Below the pieces are notes generated by a model. The model was not told the DNA's origin, made no database searches, and was given only the letters and a program-made list of their open reading frames with translations. A stretch of 64,000 bases of DNA from Amphirosellinia nigrospora (lineage: Eukaryota > Ascomycota > Sordariomycetes > Xylariales > Xylariaceae): assembly GCA_004123355.1 (NCBI GenBank), contig SCHM01000004.1, positions 4,739,017 to 4,803,016 on the forward strand, given 5' to 3'. The position numbers were made by a program, and so were the translations under genes. Each line of letters starts with the position of its first letter. Position 1 is the first letter of the stretch. Shown one piece after another: positions 1-13,300 of this stretch.

Positions 1-182
1 GTCGTCCGCCCGACAACTGGGCGCGAGATGTTCTTGATCGTCTGTGCGTTCTCAAGCTCAGAAGCCGCCTTGAGCCGCTTGTATTCGGCAGCATGCAGAT
101 GAGCCGTAAACTGTTGAGCCGTAGCCAAGAATTCATCCTCGACCATTCGGTAGAGATCATCCCCATCGATGCCCTCGACCAT
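1..182 (-). CDS. Conserved fungal protein of unknown function, N-terminal 60 residues (partial)
   Basis: Reading the minus strand from an ATG at 182 gives an open frame to the left edge, beginning MVEGIDGDDLYRMVEDEFL and continuing with an acidic and then lysine-rich, helical stretch that includes AAEYKRLKAASE. The composition and the lack of stops over 60 codons look like real coding sequence, and similar N-termini (GDDLYRMVEDEF...FT.HLH.AEY) are familiar from uncharacterised ascomycete proteins, though I cannot name the family. The C-terminal part lies outside the window. A longer open frame on the opposite strand here (93-599) has low-complexity, arginine-rich content and is taken as a shadow. 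The gene is divergent from nothing visible; ECM29 lies upstream on the same strand about 750 bp away. Confidence 0.6.
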   Translation of the reverse strand, partial: MVEGIDGDDLYRMVEDEFLATAQQFTAHLHAAEYKRLKAASELENAQTIKNISRPVVGRT

Positions 183-933
183 AAAGCTGCTGGTAATTTA
201 GTCCAACCCTTTACCGGTCAACGACAGCGGACGTACTTCTCTCGGCACGGTTCCGGCGGTGGAGATGTTGATACAGAGCGACCTAAGGCGCTGGTTAGGG
301 CAGTTACGTTGCGCGTGCCTGACTTACCTACGAGGCCGCTTCAAAGTCTTTCTGGTGGTGTTCACAGAATCCGAAGAGAGCGCCGGATCTGGCTCGTCTC
401 GCGCCCGTCCGGCATTTTCACGCTTCACACGTTGAACAGGGCTAGAACGCGCAGTCGCTGGGGTCTGAGACGATGCTCGTTCACGGCGCTTCCAAGGCAA
501 AATACGCGGCATAATGCAATGAGACTTCCTCTGAGCGCATCCTGTAGGTCGTCTCTAATGCAGTGGTTTAAATGCGATCCAGAAAACCCCCTTCTTTAGA
601 TGGTCGGGTTAGCAACCTTGGAAGTACCTACCTCATGTCTAAGATTCGAAGATGCCTAAGGTTAGGTACCTGGTTGCCTATCTAGGTATAGTAAGTCGCT
701 GTTTCCGGGAGATGATCCCGGGTAATAAATAATCGGATAGAAGAATACCTCATTAAAAATTGGAATCGGCTGCCAACCTGGAAATGCCTTGGGATAATGA
801 AAATAAAACGACCGAGCACCCTACCTACAAAGTTAGGGAACCTTGGAAATTCATCGTTCATTCTTTTATTTCAAGGAAAAGCTATTCTAAGTAAGCGCGC
901 CATACCTCAATAGGTAGGCAGTCTGCTTCTGTA
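183..933. other. Intergenic region
   Basis: About 750 bp between the ECM29 stop and the start of the partial gene at the left edge. It should hold the ECM29 3' end and the promoter of the left gene. It has a few TAGGTACCT-like motifs around 655-690. No other coding signal was seen. Confidence 0.6.
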
Positions 934-3900
934 TCAATCTCTAAGTTTCTGCAGCACCTGGTCCAGGAGCTTCTGTACATCTAGTGATCTTTCCATCGTC
1001 TTCATCTGTGTTAATTTCTGCTGCATGTCCTCCTCAAAAGAGCGCTGCCCAATCACACTACCAAAAACGCCATTTTTCCACGCCGTCGCAAGAGAAAGTA
1101 ACGCCTTCGCTCTGGCCGTCCTTTGACTCTCCAGCACAACACTCGCCTCGTCTAGGAGCAGTATTGTAAACCATCTTGTTGCTAGCAAGCCCTCGTCAGT
1201 GCTGGTAGCAGCGCTTGATTGCGTTGCCTGATCCAGGATGTGAAGGGTGTGAGTGAACAACGAGTCTTTGGCAATAGAGACGGCCTGTTTCGCGCCCTCG
1301 ATTGTGGTGGCAATGTCGCTCAAGACGCCAGCCGGTGCCGATTGCATCTGTGGACGGTTATAAGCCATCATGGCTACCTTCAGTGCCGCATCAGTGGTTT
1401 TTCGCACCAACTCCGTGAGCTTATGAGTCTCGCCATCTGGAACTTAGATGCTCCGATACGAGAGTCACAACTTCGGCGTACATGTCTATATCCTCTCGCG
1501 CAGCAGCATAGTCAGCCAGCGCTTCGAAAGCATAGGGCCTATACTCGTCATTATTACGCTTCGCCTCACGGATCGCGATCTTCCTAGTTTGTGCCGATAT
1601 TGCCGAGTCGCTCCCCCAGAGCTTTCTACCGTGACTGATAAAAACAGGGTAGGCAACCACCAGCCTTTCTTTGCCTTTGAACGTTCTTAATGAAAGCGCC
1701 TTGTCCAATACTGGCCATATCTGTTGAAGAGTTGATTCACTAAACTGCCCGCCTTTTCCAGCAGCGTTACTCAGAGCGGTTATCATCGAGGATATAGTAA
1801 ACGCGGCACCATGCTGCAAAGCCCATTTAGAAGTTTCTAAACCCTTCGATATGAGAGTTATAATCTCATTGACATATCGTTTTACTGTATGGTTTCCTCC
1901 CGCATGCTGATTCCAGGCTGCGTCGCAGACTTCCGACACATATTCATCGGTGTCAAATTTGCCAAAGTATGCGAAGGGTAGGAGCTGAGTTTCCAGATCT
2001 GTAAAGGCATCAGGCGACACCTTGGCAATTGCGAGGACAGCATCTGCGACTTTCTGTCGCCGTACATCCTCTTCAGCCGCGAAATACAAGTCTACTAGTT
2101 TTGTCGTGTACCGGATCCGAGTTTCCGGAGACGCAGATCTCAGTAGATAGGCAGCGCTTTTCGCATACGCTTTGCTGACTTCATTGTTGCGGTCCAGAAT
2201 CTGCGTATGGAGGCTTTTCACGAACATAGCGTTATAAGGAGCAAGGAAAATGCTATGGCGTAGAGCTAACGTACTGAGCACCTCACTACAGCCAATCTTT
2301 GTTTGCATGCCGAGTGCCGATTTGATCGTCGCCACCAGTTGAGGAGCTAGCTGCGACATAACAGCCTCGTCAGTAAACCGAAGACAGTTCACTATACACT
2401 CAAATAATGGGGATCGTGTGGCTGCAGTGCTCCGTAGCTTGTCAAGTCCTTCGCGATCCTCCTCGCTAACTCTTTGATAGTAATAGTTAACTTGAGCTGG
2501 CTCGACTGTACTGAGCAGCCCTAGCGCATGGGTCGTGATCGTAGGGATGAAAGGCTTCAAGGCATCACCGCCATTCTTCACAACATCTAGAACCGTGCTG
2601 ATGGCCATAAACTTGACCTCCTCCACGGAGTTCTCAATTCCTTTGTCAGACAGCAAGAACGGAGGACTTGGGCAATCATTGCCTGGGCTGAGGAAGAAGA
2701 GTTGTTCTCTTTCAACTGTGTCACAAGAGTTTTCGACAGACCCATGCAAAGTTTCAGTGCTGCCTCTCTAACAGACCCTTTCTGGTCGTCTAGAACCCTC
2801 AGCGTAACACGCCAGATATCAACGTAGTATACCTCATACTTCAGATAAGGTTGTCCATAGATGAGATCAGCGATTGCCGCGCAACTGGCCTCTCTGACAC
2901 GCCACTCACGGCCATCAAGGATGCTCTTAAGTAAGTCCCTCATGATGGCATCAAAATGTATATCAACCGTGACTGTCTGATCTTTGACAACAGCCTTCCA
3001 GATATCATCCATAGATCTTCTCACATTAGGATTTGGGTCGAACCTATATCGATAGAGTTTTGGGTAGATTTTCGGGTCCAATTCAGCGTCGGATAGAATA
3101 GTACTCAACCCAAACCTCCCAAAAGCCGACCGGGCAGTCCATGTCGCAGCATTAGTCGCAAGGGCCATAAATTTATAGATAAGGCGTTGGTCTCCGACTT
3201 CATTGGCCAGGTTGATAATGTCTTTGTACGAAGTAATTGATTTACCATCGCCGGTAGGTAGCGCGCCTGCATCGAAAAGTTCGGTATCTTCGTCAACCTT
3301 AAGTTGTGTTTCCGTGCCAGTAAAACTGCCAACGAGATCCTTGACGAGGTCACCCTTCAATGACTCATCGCCCTTCTCATACGCTAATGCAAGGCCCCGA
3401 GAAGCAGTTTCTTGCACCAGCTCGTCACGTGCTGTTAATAGCCGCATGAAGCTACCTGACAGTGCGGAGTCGCGACTGGATATCCGGCAGGCTGGAACAA
3501 TATTGGATGATGCAAATAACCATATGCCCGATGCTTTGATGAGTGATGGCTTTGTTGCTTTGCAGTCGTTTAAAAGCTTATCAAGAGTTGTACTGACCTG
3601 TTCTGGTCTTTTGCGGAGGTTCCTCCCTATTTCTTCACCATGTCCAGCCGGCTGGATATCGATACTAAGCTGGACCGAATCCGAGTCCCAACGAGCTATT
3701 GCTGCAGCAATGGCTTCGCCAACAGCAAAGTGAACTTCTGTTCGTTTAATTTCCGAAAGACTGAACAGCTTCTGTAATATCTTACTGGCTGGCGTTTCTC
3801 CGTCGTTGGATAATTCGCTTTCACTTGGAATAGCAAGTCTACCAAGCGTATAGATAGACTTCTCATTACCTTGCTGAGCAAGAGATGCAAGACGGTCTAT

Positions 3901-6500
3901 GATAATATTTAGATCATCTTCTCGTGAGGGCCAACCGATGCCTGTGGTCCACAACTGGGCAAGCGAGTCCATGGCAGCGTTTTGGATACCCACGTCGCTT
4001 CCCATCAGTCCTAATAGAGATCGCTTGTTGATGAACTCAATGTGGTCGGACATCTCTGGAGAGGTTAGCCGGCCAAACAGTGCCGCTCTAGAGATATAAC
4101 TAGCGAGACAATTGAGTGAGCATTGGTACTGTGCTGATAGAGACGCTGGCGGTTCGTCCGTAGATGACAATAGTTGCCGTAGTTGAACAACGTCATGAGG
4201 AGCTCGATCATCCCAAGGCGCAAGAATTCCGAATGTCTGAGAAACCAATTGTCTAACCTTTTGGTTATTAGAGCCACACAAAGATAGCAGTTCATGTGCC
4301 CTTTTAGCAAGAGTCGAGATGATAGTCTCTGACGGGGCAAATGATAGAACATCAGCTAAACAGGCGATGCAGTCCTCCCCACCCACATCCGGATGGTCCC
4401 GAAGACCATCAAGGCTTGCATTTAAGATAGGCAGAATCAAATTAGAGTCTAACGCGTTGACATATGCTCTGATAGAACGACGAACCATAAGGTCATTTTG
4501 AATCCGTCTATCTAGCTGCGACTCCCAGTCTATTTCGACGCTGCTCGAATCAAGGGCGGTAAGAAAGAAGACATGTTTGACAAACCGTATGGCTATCGGA
4601 AATGCTTGAAGACGATCGTTGGTGTATAATGCGTATCCGGATGTCTGATCAACAGCCATTTCATGCTCTTCAACCTGGTGAGTTGCCGGGTCAAAGAGAT
4701 ATCTAGACAGCTCTGCCCAGTCGGGTAACTGCAGGGTGTCTTCGGGGTTTAATTTTGTAGCCCACCAAGGATCTAACCCTCGCTGCCCTTCTTCCAAAAC
4801 ATCCCGTCGCTCGGAAGTGCCGGCAGCAAGCGCTAGTATGCTTATCCAGCGTGCTTTGACGTTATTGAACGGCAAACAATTATTCGCAAATCTCACAGCT
4901 ACATGTCGAGCTGTCCTCACATTTTGCCGCTCTGGGAGGTTCATATATTCTAATAGGAGTACTTCGAGATCTCGATGTTGGCTAACATCAGTAGACTTAA
5001 ATAGACTCATCATGCTAGACAGAGCGCTCTCGACGTAAACAGTAATATCCGGGCTAGGGTCAGACCAAAGAGTCAAATAGCCACTTGAGCAGGGAGTCTT
5101 TTGCCTTAGACTCTAGGCTGCTTACTCTTGCTAAGGTGCCAAGGGTTTCATAGGCGTTCGCGCGCAGTCGTTGTTCATCTTGTGCCTGAGATTGGTTGTT
5201 TCTAGGGTTGGGCGCTGGCCAACCCTGCCTAAGTATGTAATCTTTAAGCATCATCACGAGAGCTGATCCAACTTTTGTATCTGCTGCTTTGGATTCAGAA
5301 CTATTCCGCGCGACCCAGGAGAGGAAGCCTAGAAGGGCCTTATTAAGCCTCAAGGCTTCTAGACCAACTGTCGAGGGCTTCTCTCCAGCAGTCAGAGCGA
5401 AGTCCTCTTTTACAGCGTCAACAACTTGCTGCTTTGGGATACATGCGGCAATGGACTTTGATAACAGTCTGAGAACTTGTATTCTGTGAGCTGCAGGAAG
5501 TGTGTTGTGCGCGACGAACAGTGTTTGTACCACGGCCTCATCTTCAAGGTTAACACTAGCTCGCTTGAGGACATCATCAGCTACCGACGAGATTCTTGAG
5601 TCAGCAGAACCTGCTGCACATATGGTAGGTAGGTACCGTTCGTCATCCCTGAACGCACCGCTCGCGAGGAAGGCAATAGCTTTCGTCTTGCACTCAGGAA
5701 GACTAAGGCTATTTTGGGTATTTGGTTTCCACGATTTTGGATCCCTATTCCGTAAAAAAGCCACATCTTCCTTAGTCAATCCGGATGGTGAAGCACCCAG
5801 CTTGGTCGGCATCTCATCATCAGATGCCAAGGCGATATCCTGTCTCAATAGAAATAGCTTGCCAAGCCAGTTGGCCACGTACTCTGCGTCAGAATGGTTC
5901 GCAAAGCCGACAGCTTCTCGAAGTGCGAGATCGTCTGGACCTCCCCTTCCGGGGATTTTTATTTCTAGGAGTAGTCGAAGAAATACGTTGAAAAAGCCGG
6001 CAGCGCTAGCTGAGCTTATCTCCTTCGATATGTCACACAGCACAATTGGAAGGAGGTTTCGACGTTTCGACTGCTCAAGACGAGACATTCCTTCTCTAAT
6101 AAAGGCAAGATCTAGCTGTTTCACTATTGGTGAAGTTGTCCGCTTATACTGCTCCAGAAGAGCGGCAACAGGCAACACGACCCTGTTATTTACGTTAGCT
6201 CAACGGATTGGACTTCGGTCCGGAATACTCTACCCAGAGGGTTGAGCGAAGTTTTTAACACTCATGAAGGCCTTGAAAGTCTACGGGGAGTATGAGCGAT
6301 AATACCACTGAAGGGTCTGGGTAGATGTCACTTGCGTCTTCGCGAACGGCTTTGTGCTGGCTGCCGGCTTTCTCAAGTAATGAGGTCAGATGTGAATGAA
6401 GAGCATCGCTTAGCTTTTTCTCATCGCCAGATACAGCAGCAAATCTATATCTGATTGATGAGACGAGCTTGAGCTCCGCGCCTTCATTGGATGCAGCCAT
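934..6500 (-). CDS. ECM29: Proteasome adaptor/scaffold protein Ecm29, HEAT-repeat protein (frame interrupted)
   Basis: Together the minus-strand frames encode about 1,850 residues, the usual length of Ecm29, the HEAT-repeat protein that tethers and stabilises the 26S proteasome. The N-terminus (ATG at 6500, MAASNEGAELKLVSSIRYRF) is followed, after one or two short introns, by LPVAALLEQYKR, a motif typical of the family. One intron fits well at 6183-6233 (phase 2); the junction before it, around 6260-6340, I could not resolve. The rest is leucine-rich paired helices: RRNLLPIVLCDIS, SPDITVYVESALSSMM, LPFLLSDKGIENSVEEVK. Three single-base frame shifts with no room for introns occur near 5065, 2663 and 1428, and conserved family sequence resumes directly after each. 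The second sits in a short C run. I read these as assembly indels first and decay second. Stop at 934-936. Confidence 0.85.
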
Positions 6501-9500
6501 GGTGCTTTATTGGTTGCGATGGAAGCCGGGCAATAAGTGCGGGGACGAAGGTTGCTCGTGTTGTTTGTCTGACCAAGAGCTTAATGAACTGGTATCGAAG
6601 GACACCGTCCTTGCCGCGATGAATCGTTCGGGGCTACTCAATACGCCGGAGTGTTACTGGAGCCCGATGCAATAAGTAAGGCTTCTTGGTGGATCCAGCC
6701 TAATAAGTATCGGTGCCGGTGTTTGAGAGGCGCATACGTGAGAACATGAGATTTCAATATTCAGGACATGATGGAGTTAGAGTTTTAATTTGAGGAATAT
6801 GCATCAGAAATGGTGAACCTCGCAGGTTTTGCGGTGGTCTTCTTTCATCTGGGCACAGTTTAGCCAGCAAGTTGCTCACGTCAACATGGCTGCCACTTTT
6901 AGAAGTGGGCAGGTAGTACGGTGGCGGCCGTAATGTAGGGAGGGCGCCACACCAGCAAATTGTGGCAGTGCAGCCCGTTTTGGTTTTGAGGCGAGACATT
7001 CTATTTAATTCCAGAAATTTGCTGCATAAAGCCTAGCTAACTTGAAAATGTAACGTTCTAGACTTCGTTTCATGACCCTCATATACTTTGCTTCAGTAGT
7101 AGTACTGGCTAAGGTATTATGTATGAGCTTCGTCATGTTCAAGAAAATGGTTTCGCTATTTCTAACGATATGGATTGCTATATTTTTCATGACGCTTTGA
7201 CCGCTGTCTGGGTTTGTTTGTTCCTTTAGTGAGGAAACTGTTTGTGTCGAACCTACTTTGGCCATGGACGTGCTATACAGCAGTAGGGGAAATAACGAAG
7301 TCACACTGTTCATCTTTTAAAACATTGCCAATATGATTGGCGTCTATTAATCTGTTGATGCTGCAGTCACGTTGAGCAAGTATTGCAATCGCGCGAGCGA
7401 ATCTTTTCCCAAATCCTATTGACCAATACTGACTATCAAACTTATAAAGACATCTAGCACGAGTAATGGCAAAGTATAGTTAACAAATCACGGCCATCTG
7501 TCTACCATTAAACCAGGTTCAAGCTCTATCTACACACTACTCATGATCATACCTTAAAGCTTGCATTCCACAATCCCTAGGTTAGTCTACCTAGGTAGGT
7601 TAGCATCGAACTCCACAATTAGCTCGCCGATAGGGTACAATGATTACCTATCTGAAATTTGGTGCAGCCGCACGCACCGTACCTAGACAACAGGCGGATA
7701 CTAGTGCTATCCCGCCCACAGCCAACAGCGAATTTTTGACAATTCCCTCACCTAATCAGCTTTGACATCAGGAATCCTTGACTCGTGGGGACGTGGGAAG
7801 AACAGGTATGAGCTCACTATTACTGTAGTGGCATAGTGACTGGCCAGACTACCCTATAGTCGTACACAATCATCATTTGTTGCATCCCAATGATCATAGT
7901 TCAACATTATTTGGCCTTGACGACGTCGGAATGAGCAAACGCTTTGGTGTATCTTTTATGGCCACAAAGAATAAACAAAAGCGGCATGAGACATGGAAAG
8001 ATTTATCCATCCGTGTCAGATCAACCCGTAGTACTTAGGTCAACGCACTGTGCCACTCTCAATTGATACTGTGCTAAGAACATCTCAGCATATTGTATGC
8101 TCTCAAGCCGGGCACCCTTGGGGTCTTTTATGTAACACTACTCTTTAATCAAAAATCCTGTAAATTGGTCTTCTTGTGGGTTAATATGAATAGAAACTCG
8201 ACGGTCTAGCTATACATCTACTACTTGTAGTATGTATGTAAGTACTAGTTGAAGAAAAAGCAGATCTGTGCCAAACAGGGATTATGTAGATCGGCGCATT
8301 TCCCGGAGTTCAGCATTGCTCCCAATTCAAACTAGATCCATTGACCAACCTCCTCCCTTACTTACACGTGGAAGTTTGCCTAGTTAGTACGGTAATCATC
8401 GAAGTTGGTACGGTTGTAATGCCAGAACTCTCTCTAACTAAACCCAACACTACTTAGGTAGTCTTAAAAATATATATAATTATGTAAGCAGCGGACGCCG
8501 ATTTAAGATTGCTCGGGTGCAAGACGACGCACAGGGGCGCGAGAACGGCACGGATGTAAATGACAAACAGCAAGCTATCGACAGTGAGAAAAGCACCTTT
8601 CGAAAGATAGAGTCGAAGAAGTCGGGGTATTGCATGTTCTTAATGGCCTAGGTGCCCTAAATATCTCGAGTCTTTACCTCAGATCACCTCACCTAGGGAT
8701 TGATTTTGCATCAAAGGAAAATACATGATATACAGTACAAGTAAACTAGACTGTATACTGCGCCGCAGTTTCTGCTTCAGGCTAGATTGCTAAGCGCCAA
8801 GTTGCTAAGAATACTAAAATTAAGTACATGTACAGCACCGAAGGCGCGGTGATGACAGCTATATAGCCTCGGATATGGATATGTTATCCGCGATCAGGTA
8901 AAAGCTGGATCGATTCCCTTCAACCCCGGCCAATCAAGCGGGCCACTTTCGTCATTTCAATCAAGGCGATCCCGAAGGTGGGTACAGCAGTCTTGTACAT
9001 ACTGCACGCTCTCTTCTTCTCAATCACATAAGATCTGGTTATTTCTAACGAGGACCTTGGGTTCGTGATATCGGGAAACGTCGACATATCAAGGCAGTTA
9101 ACTGCTGGTCATGTTATGATGCCGTTTGAATTCTTCATTTCCAATTCAGAATAAGTAGCAAAAAAGCACAAACGCTACGCCGGCTTTTGGAACCAAACCA
9201 TGGCACATACAGATGTAGGACATTTTTTAATTTTTTACCCGGGTGGTGTCCAACCGTTGAGTAACGGCCAGCCCTTAATGTTGAACTAAGCTCTCGAGAA
9301 CAAAGATGCCCACCTGCATCATCAGTAGGAATAAAGATCAGGAAACGTGATGAGATATCTTGACGCGGAGTACGCTAAAACTCAATTAACAGCGCAAAAT
9401 CGAGCTCATCACTGATGGGTTCAGAGCAAGACGGGAATGATAAAGAGTCACCTGTTTGTTCTCATCAAATTAGAGAAATAATGATAACTTCAATCTTGTA

Positions 9501-10399
9501 GGGGTACAAATGCCGTTTGCTAGATTAGAGAAACACGAAACATTAAACTACACAGCAGATCGTTTCTCTATCTCGGCACCTCCCATAGACAACATCGTCT
9601 TGTAACTACCGAGACCACTACACAGAAATTTTATACTGACGATCTTAAAGTAAGACCGGCCACACATCGTAGCACATGTACTTCGGCAAGAAAACCTCAA
9701 CCAATTCTCAGGTTATGCTTTCATTTCCTAGCAAACGACCCAACACTTCGGCCTACTCTGCCCAACAAAATTTAGGTAGACACCAGAAGAAGGAATCGAG
9801 CACAAACTACCTATTTAGGTATTCATTTAAGAATTTCTCAATCCGAGTATGTGCAGTCTTCTTGCTTCAGGTATGAACTTACGCGTAAGCCAAGATTGTT
9901 TTCGTACTACCTAGGTATGGTATACATGAATTACGCTGCACTGGCGGGCAATAGTAGTGATATGAAGGAGTCTAGAGGTGCAAGGCCGACATCCTATAAG
10001 GTAATGTTGGTGTATACACAGTGCGCGCATGTACTGCCTAACAGTACTGTCTGGCTAGATCTTTGGTCTACTGCCCGTACTTCCCAGCATTATGGGGGAA
10101 ATCTCCACTCGCACACTTCGACGGGTTTTTTGGGTCACGAAGCAGCCCTTTTAGACTTCGGGGCTACAGCAGTGAATGGAGAAGCAAAACATCGAATGCC
10201 GTAGACCTACCTACCAGTACACAGATAGTCTAGCCGGCCCAGCAGCTTCTCTGCTAGCGGCCAAACGTTACTGGTTCTAGGGCTCCACACGCCGCCCACT
10301 TCTGGTACACAGACCTCGCTCGTTCGTGCGTCCGGTAGGATGCCTGCTGTACCTGCCTGTAACCCGCTGTACTGTACCTCAGCTCAGCAGGATAGCCTT
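6501..10399. other. Long intergenic region, no gene recognised
   Basis: About 3.9 kb upstream of ECM29. The open frames here are short, have biased or random composition and match nothing I recognise. TAGGTAGGTA-type motifs occur near 7577-7603, 9805 and 9910. I see no transposon open frame, tRNA or rRNA. It may contain unannotated non-coding transcripts, but nothing in the sequence shows this. Confidence 0.5.
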
Positions 10400-13300
10400 C
10401 GGCGCCAACCCACCCGGCTCGCAAGTCCACGTCCTCAATCTTTTTTTTTCCCACTTACACATCCACACCAAAACCCGCAAACCAAACCAGCACCATCGTT
10501 GTCCTGTCTGCTTTTTGCGTTTCTTGCTCGTGTTTTATTCTCCTCTCTTACGCACACTCACTGGTCCCGTTTTCTCTTCTCTCCTCCTCTCCCTTCCCCA
10601 ACCCTAATCCCACTGAGCAACGCCCCTCACCCGCCCACCCACTTCTCGGCTTTGTCAGTTGCGCGCGCAGAGCAAGCAAGCCAGCAAGCAAGCAAGCAGC
10701 ATCCTTTCGCACCCGCACCCGGCCCGGTTGTATTTTGTGTGCGCGTGCGCGGCCAACTCGGTTTTCCATCCTTCAATTGTCGCATCTTTGCCCAGACACA
10801 AGATCCAAGATCCGCCCGGCTTTTCTTGTCATTACATTCTAGTCCTTCGCAAATTGCCACACGGGCAGTTCGAGCTCTGAGAGTCTTTTATTCTATCCTA
10901 TCCATTGCACAATTGCGTTGTGACCTGGACCCGTTGGAGTTCGTCCCAGGCCCTACTACGTCCCTGCTGCTTTCCACTCTGTTCCGATTGGTGCCCAAAA
11001 GTAAGTCGCGCTCTCGTCTTTCGCTGCCCCTCGCCCCTCGCCCCTCGCCCCTCTCCTCCGTCCCAGTTCTTCAGTGTTCGAGCTCCGAAGCAACCGTCAA
11101 GCGCGCACGGCTGCTGTCCGGGTTGCTGTCGCGGCTGCCCTCAATTCCGCCGTGAGTTGAGGCGGCAAGTCCAATTGTGCGTGTGTCCGGAGATATGATC
11201 GACAACGGCCCGTCGGCCCCAACACATGCGTCATCGAAGCTCCAATTTCTTGTGTCCACCACCAGGTGCAAAGGTGACGCCTGTCGCCGTCGAGACTCGG
11301 CCCCTACTGCGTCGCTCCGTCGCCGACCCCCGGTTGAGCAATCGCTTCGTGCGAATGGCGCGACTCGGTGCTTCTTGATCAATGCCCCGCACTGGTTATT
11401 CAGGCTTCTCAGCGACCCTCGACCGCACTATCACAGCCCGCCTTACGTCTTTGCCCCACCACATGCGATCTGACTACGATTTCACCCGCCCATCGGCCGC
11501 CCAGCTTCTATCAAACAGCTTCATTCTAAATAGGTTCAATGCACGAACGAAAGCTTTAGTAAATAGTGACCAAAGCGGCTTAACCTGGAACCTCAACTAT
11601 AAACTGGACATGGCGCTCGACTACCTTTTAAGAGGGCCGATTCAGTAATTTCGTTACACATCCGAAGAACAAAGCTGCTTGGCGATGTAGCACTACTTGC
11701 CATGCGATGATGAGACCAGCTGTTATATTTCGATCGTCCTGGGTCAATGTCACCAGCCCGCATATCCACGGTTTGGAATAGGCGAGAATCGCCTTGGCCG
11801 GCCCTGAAATGAACCGGACTGCTGGTGGATTGCACTGAGCTGTCGACCATGGGTATCTCGACAGGAGCAGCAATTGTGGCCATGGGGAAACAGCTCGCCG
11901 CTCTAGGCTGAGCAATCAGGTGCGAGGCAGTCAGTGCCCACTCAAGCCTTCTTGACTCCTCGGACAGTGTATTCTCATCATACCAATTCTTGACGATAAG
12001 GCGACACAAATCAACGCTAGCCATAGATCGCATAACGAAATCGAAAGCTGTCAGCAGTCAATCACCCGGGCGCATATTCAATCAAAATCATTCGCCTTTT
12101 CTCGGTACCGGTCCTCGGTAAGTTGCGCTCCTAATATTTCATTGAGATACCTCATCATCCTCACCTGCTCCACCGCTATAACAGGCGGGTTTGTAGTAGG
12201 GAGCTACCTCTAAATACATGCTCCCCTATGCATGCCACATTGAGTTGTATATCCAACTCAGACTCTCCCTTTGCCTCTCAATTTTTTTAGGTACTCAATG
12301 TCATGATTGTTAACATTTCTGTGCTATCAGTTTTCTGCATTCCAGCTTTCGAGCAAACCAGGTGGTCCAAGCTTCTACACTTTGTGCTGTACTTGACATC
12401 CATTGTCCAATAAACAAACGGTCTCGACGGTCTAAGAACGCGCAAACATCAAACAAAGGCTTTGCTGAACTTTTGATTATTCGGCCACCTTGGTCGTTAT
12501 CACCCATCCGGTGCATCATTGTGATCGTGCATGCCGGCCTTATGTTTAGGGCATATTTTGATGTAGTCGTTGAAGCAGGACAAGGCTGGACCTCGAACAC
12601 TGATTGGGCACGAATATTCTAAAGTACTATGCTTACATACATCTTTTAGGTTCCACATTATTCAGTATCTCAGCTTAGATTTAGTCGGCTTAACCTCTCG
12701 GTTTCATCTCCTTCGAATATCCCCTTGCGTCTGGTTGGCGAAACGGAAAACCTTAGACCTTAGACTCGGCTCCAATTGCTATCGTTTGCGTTCAATCCTG
12801 CATTCGTACGTTGGGCGTCGGCGTTCATTGCTGATCTCTCTGATTTGCACGATCTGGATATCAGTCAATTGGTCTGTTCCCGCGAGGTGAGTACCAATAT
12901 TTCTATTTGGAAACACCTTGACTGTCTTATCAAGAGCTATTTTGTCGCAGCAACTCCTATTCTTCCCCAGTTATGATGGCACATTTGTTGATAGTCCCAT
13001 TTCCCTATTTCCTATTTGAACCCTCTCCCTCCCCCTCCCCGCTTCAACTTTTCATACCCTTTCAAATACATTTGCAAATGCAATTTTACAATTACCCCCC
13101 CACAAGATCAAGGGCGGCCGATTTCACAGCATCAACCTCGTATTTTAACACAAATACGGCTATAACCCCCTTGCCCCTACTATATTCCACCACTCGGTCC
13201 TGGAATATTTAAATCCAAAGTAGGCATGCAATTTGGGTAGTCATCCGATATTCATTGCGTCTTTATAATTGTATTATAAAGCTACTTCACCAAGCGGTTA

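Noticed and set aside
93-599. 168-codon plus-strand frame
   Set aside because: It is antisense to the conserved minus-strand start at 182 and is arginine-rich with no motif.
10340-11155. 271-codon plus-strand frame
   Set aside because: Ser/Pro/Leu-rich product of a C/T-rich tract; low complexity, no domain, typical of a pyrimidine-rich leader.
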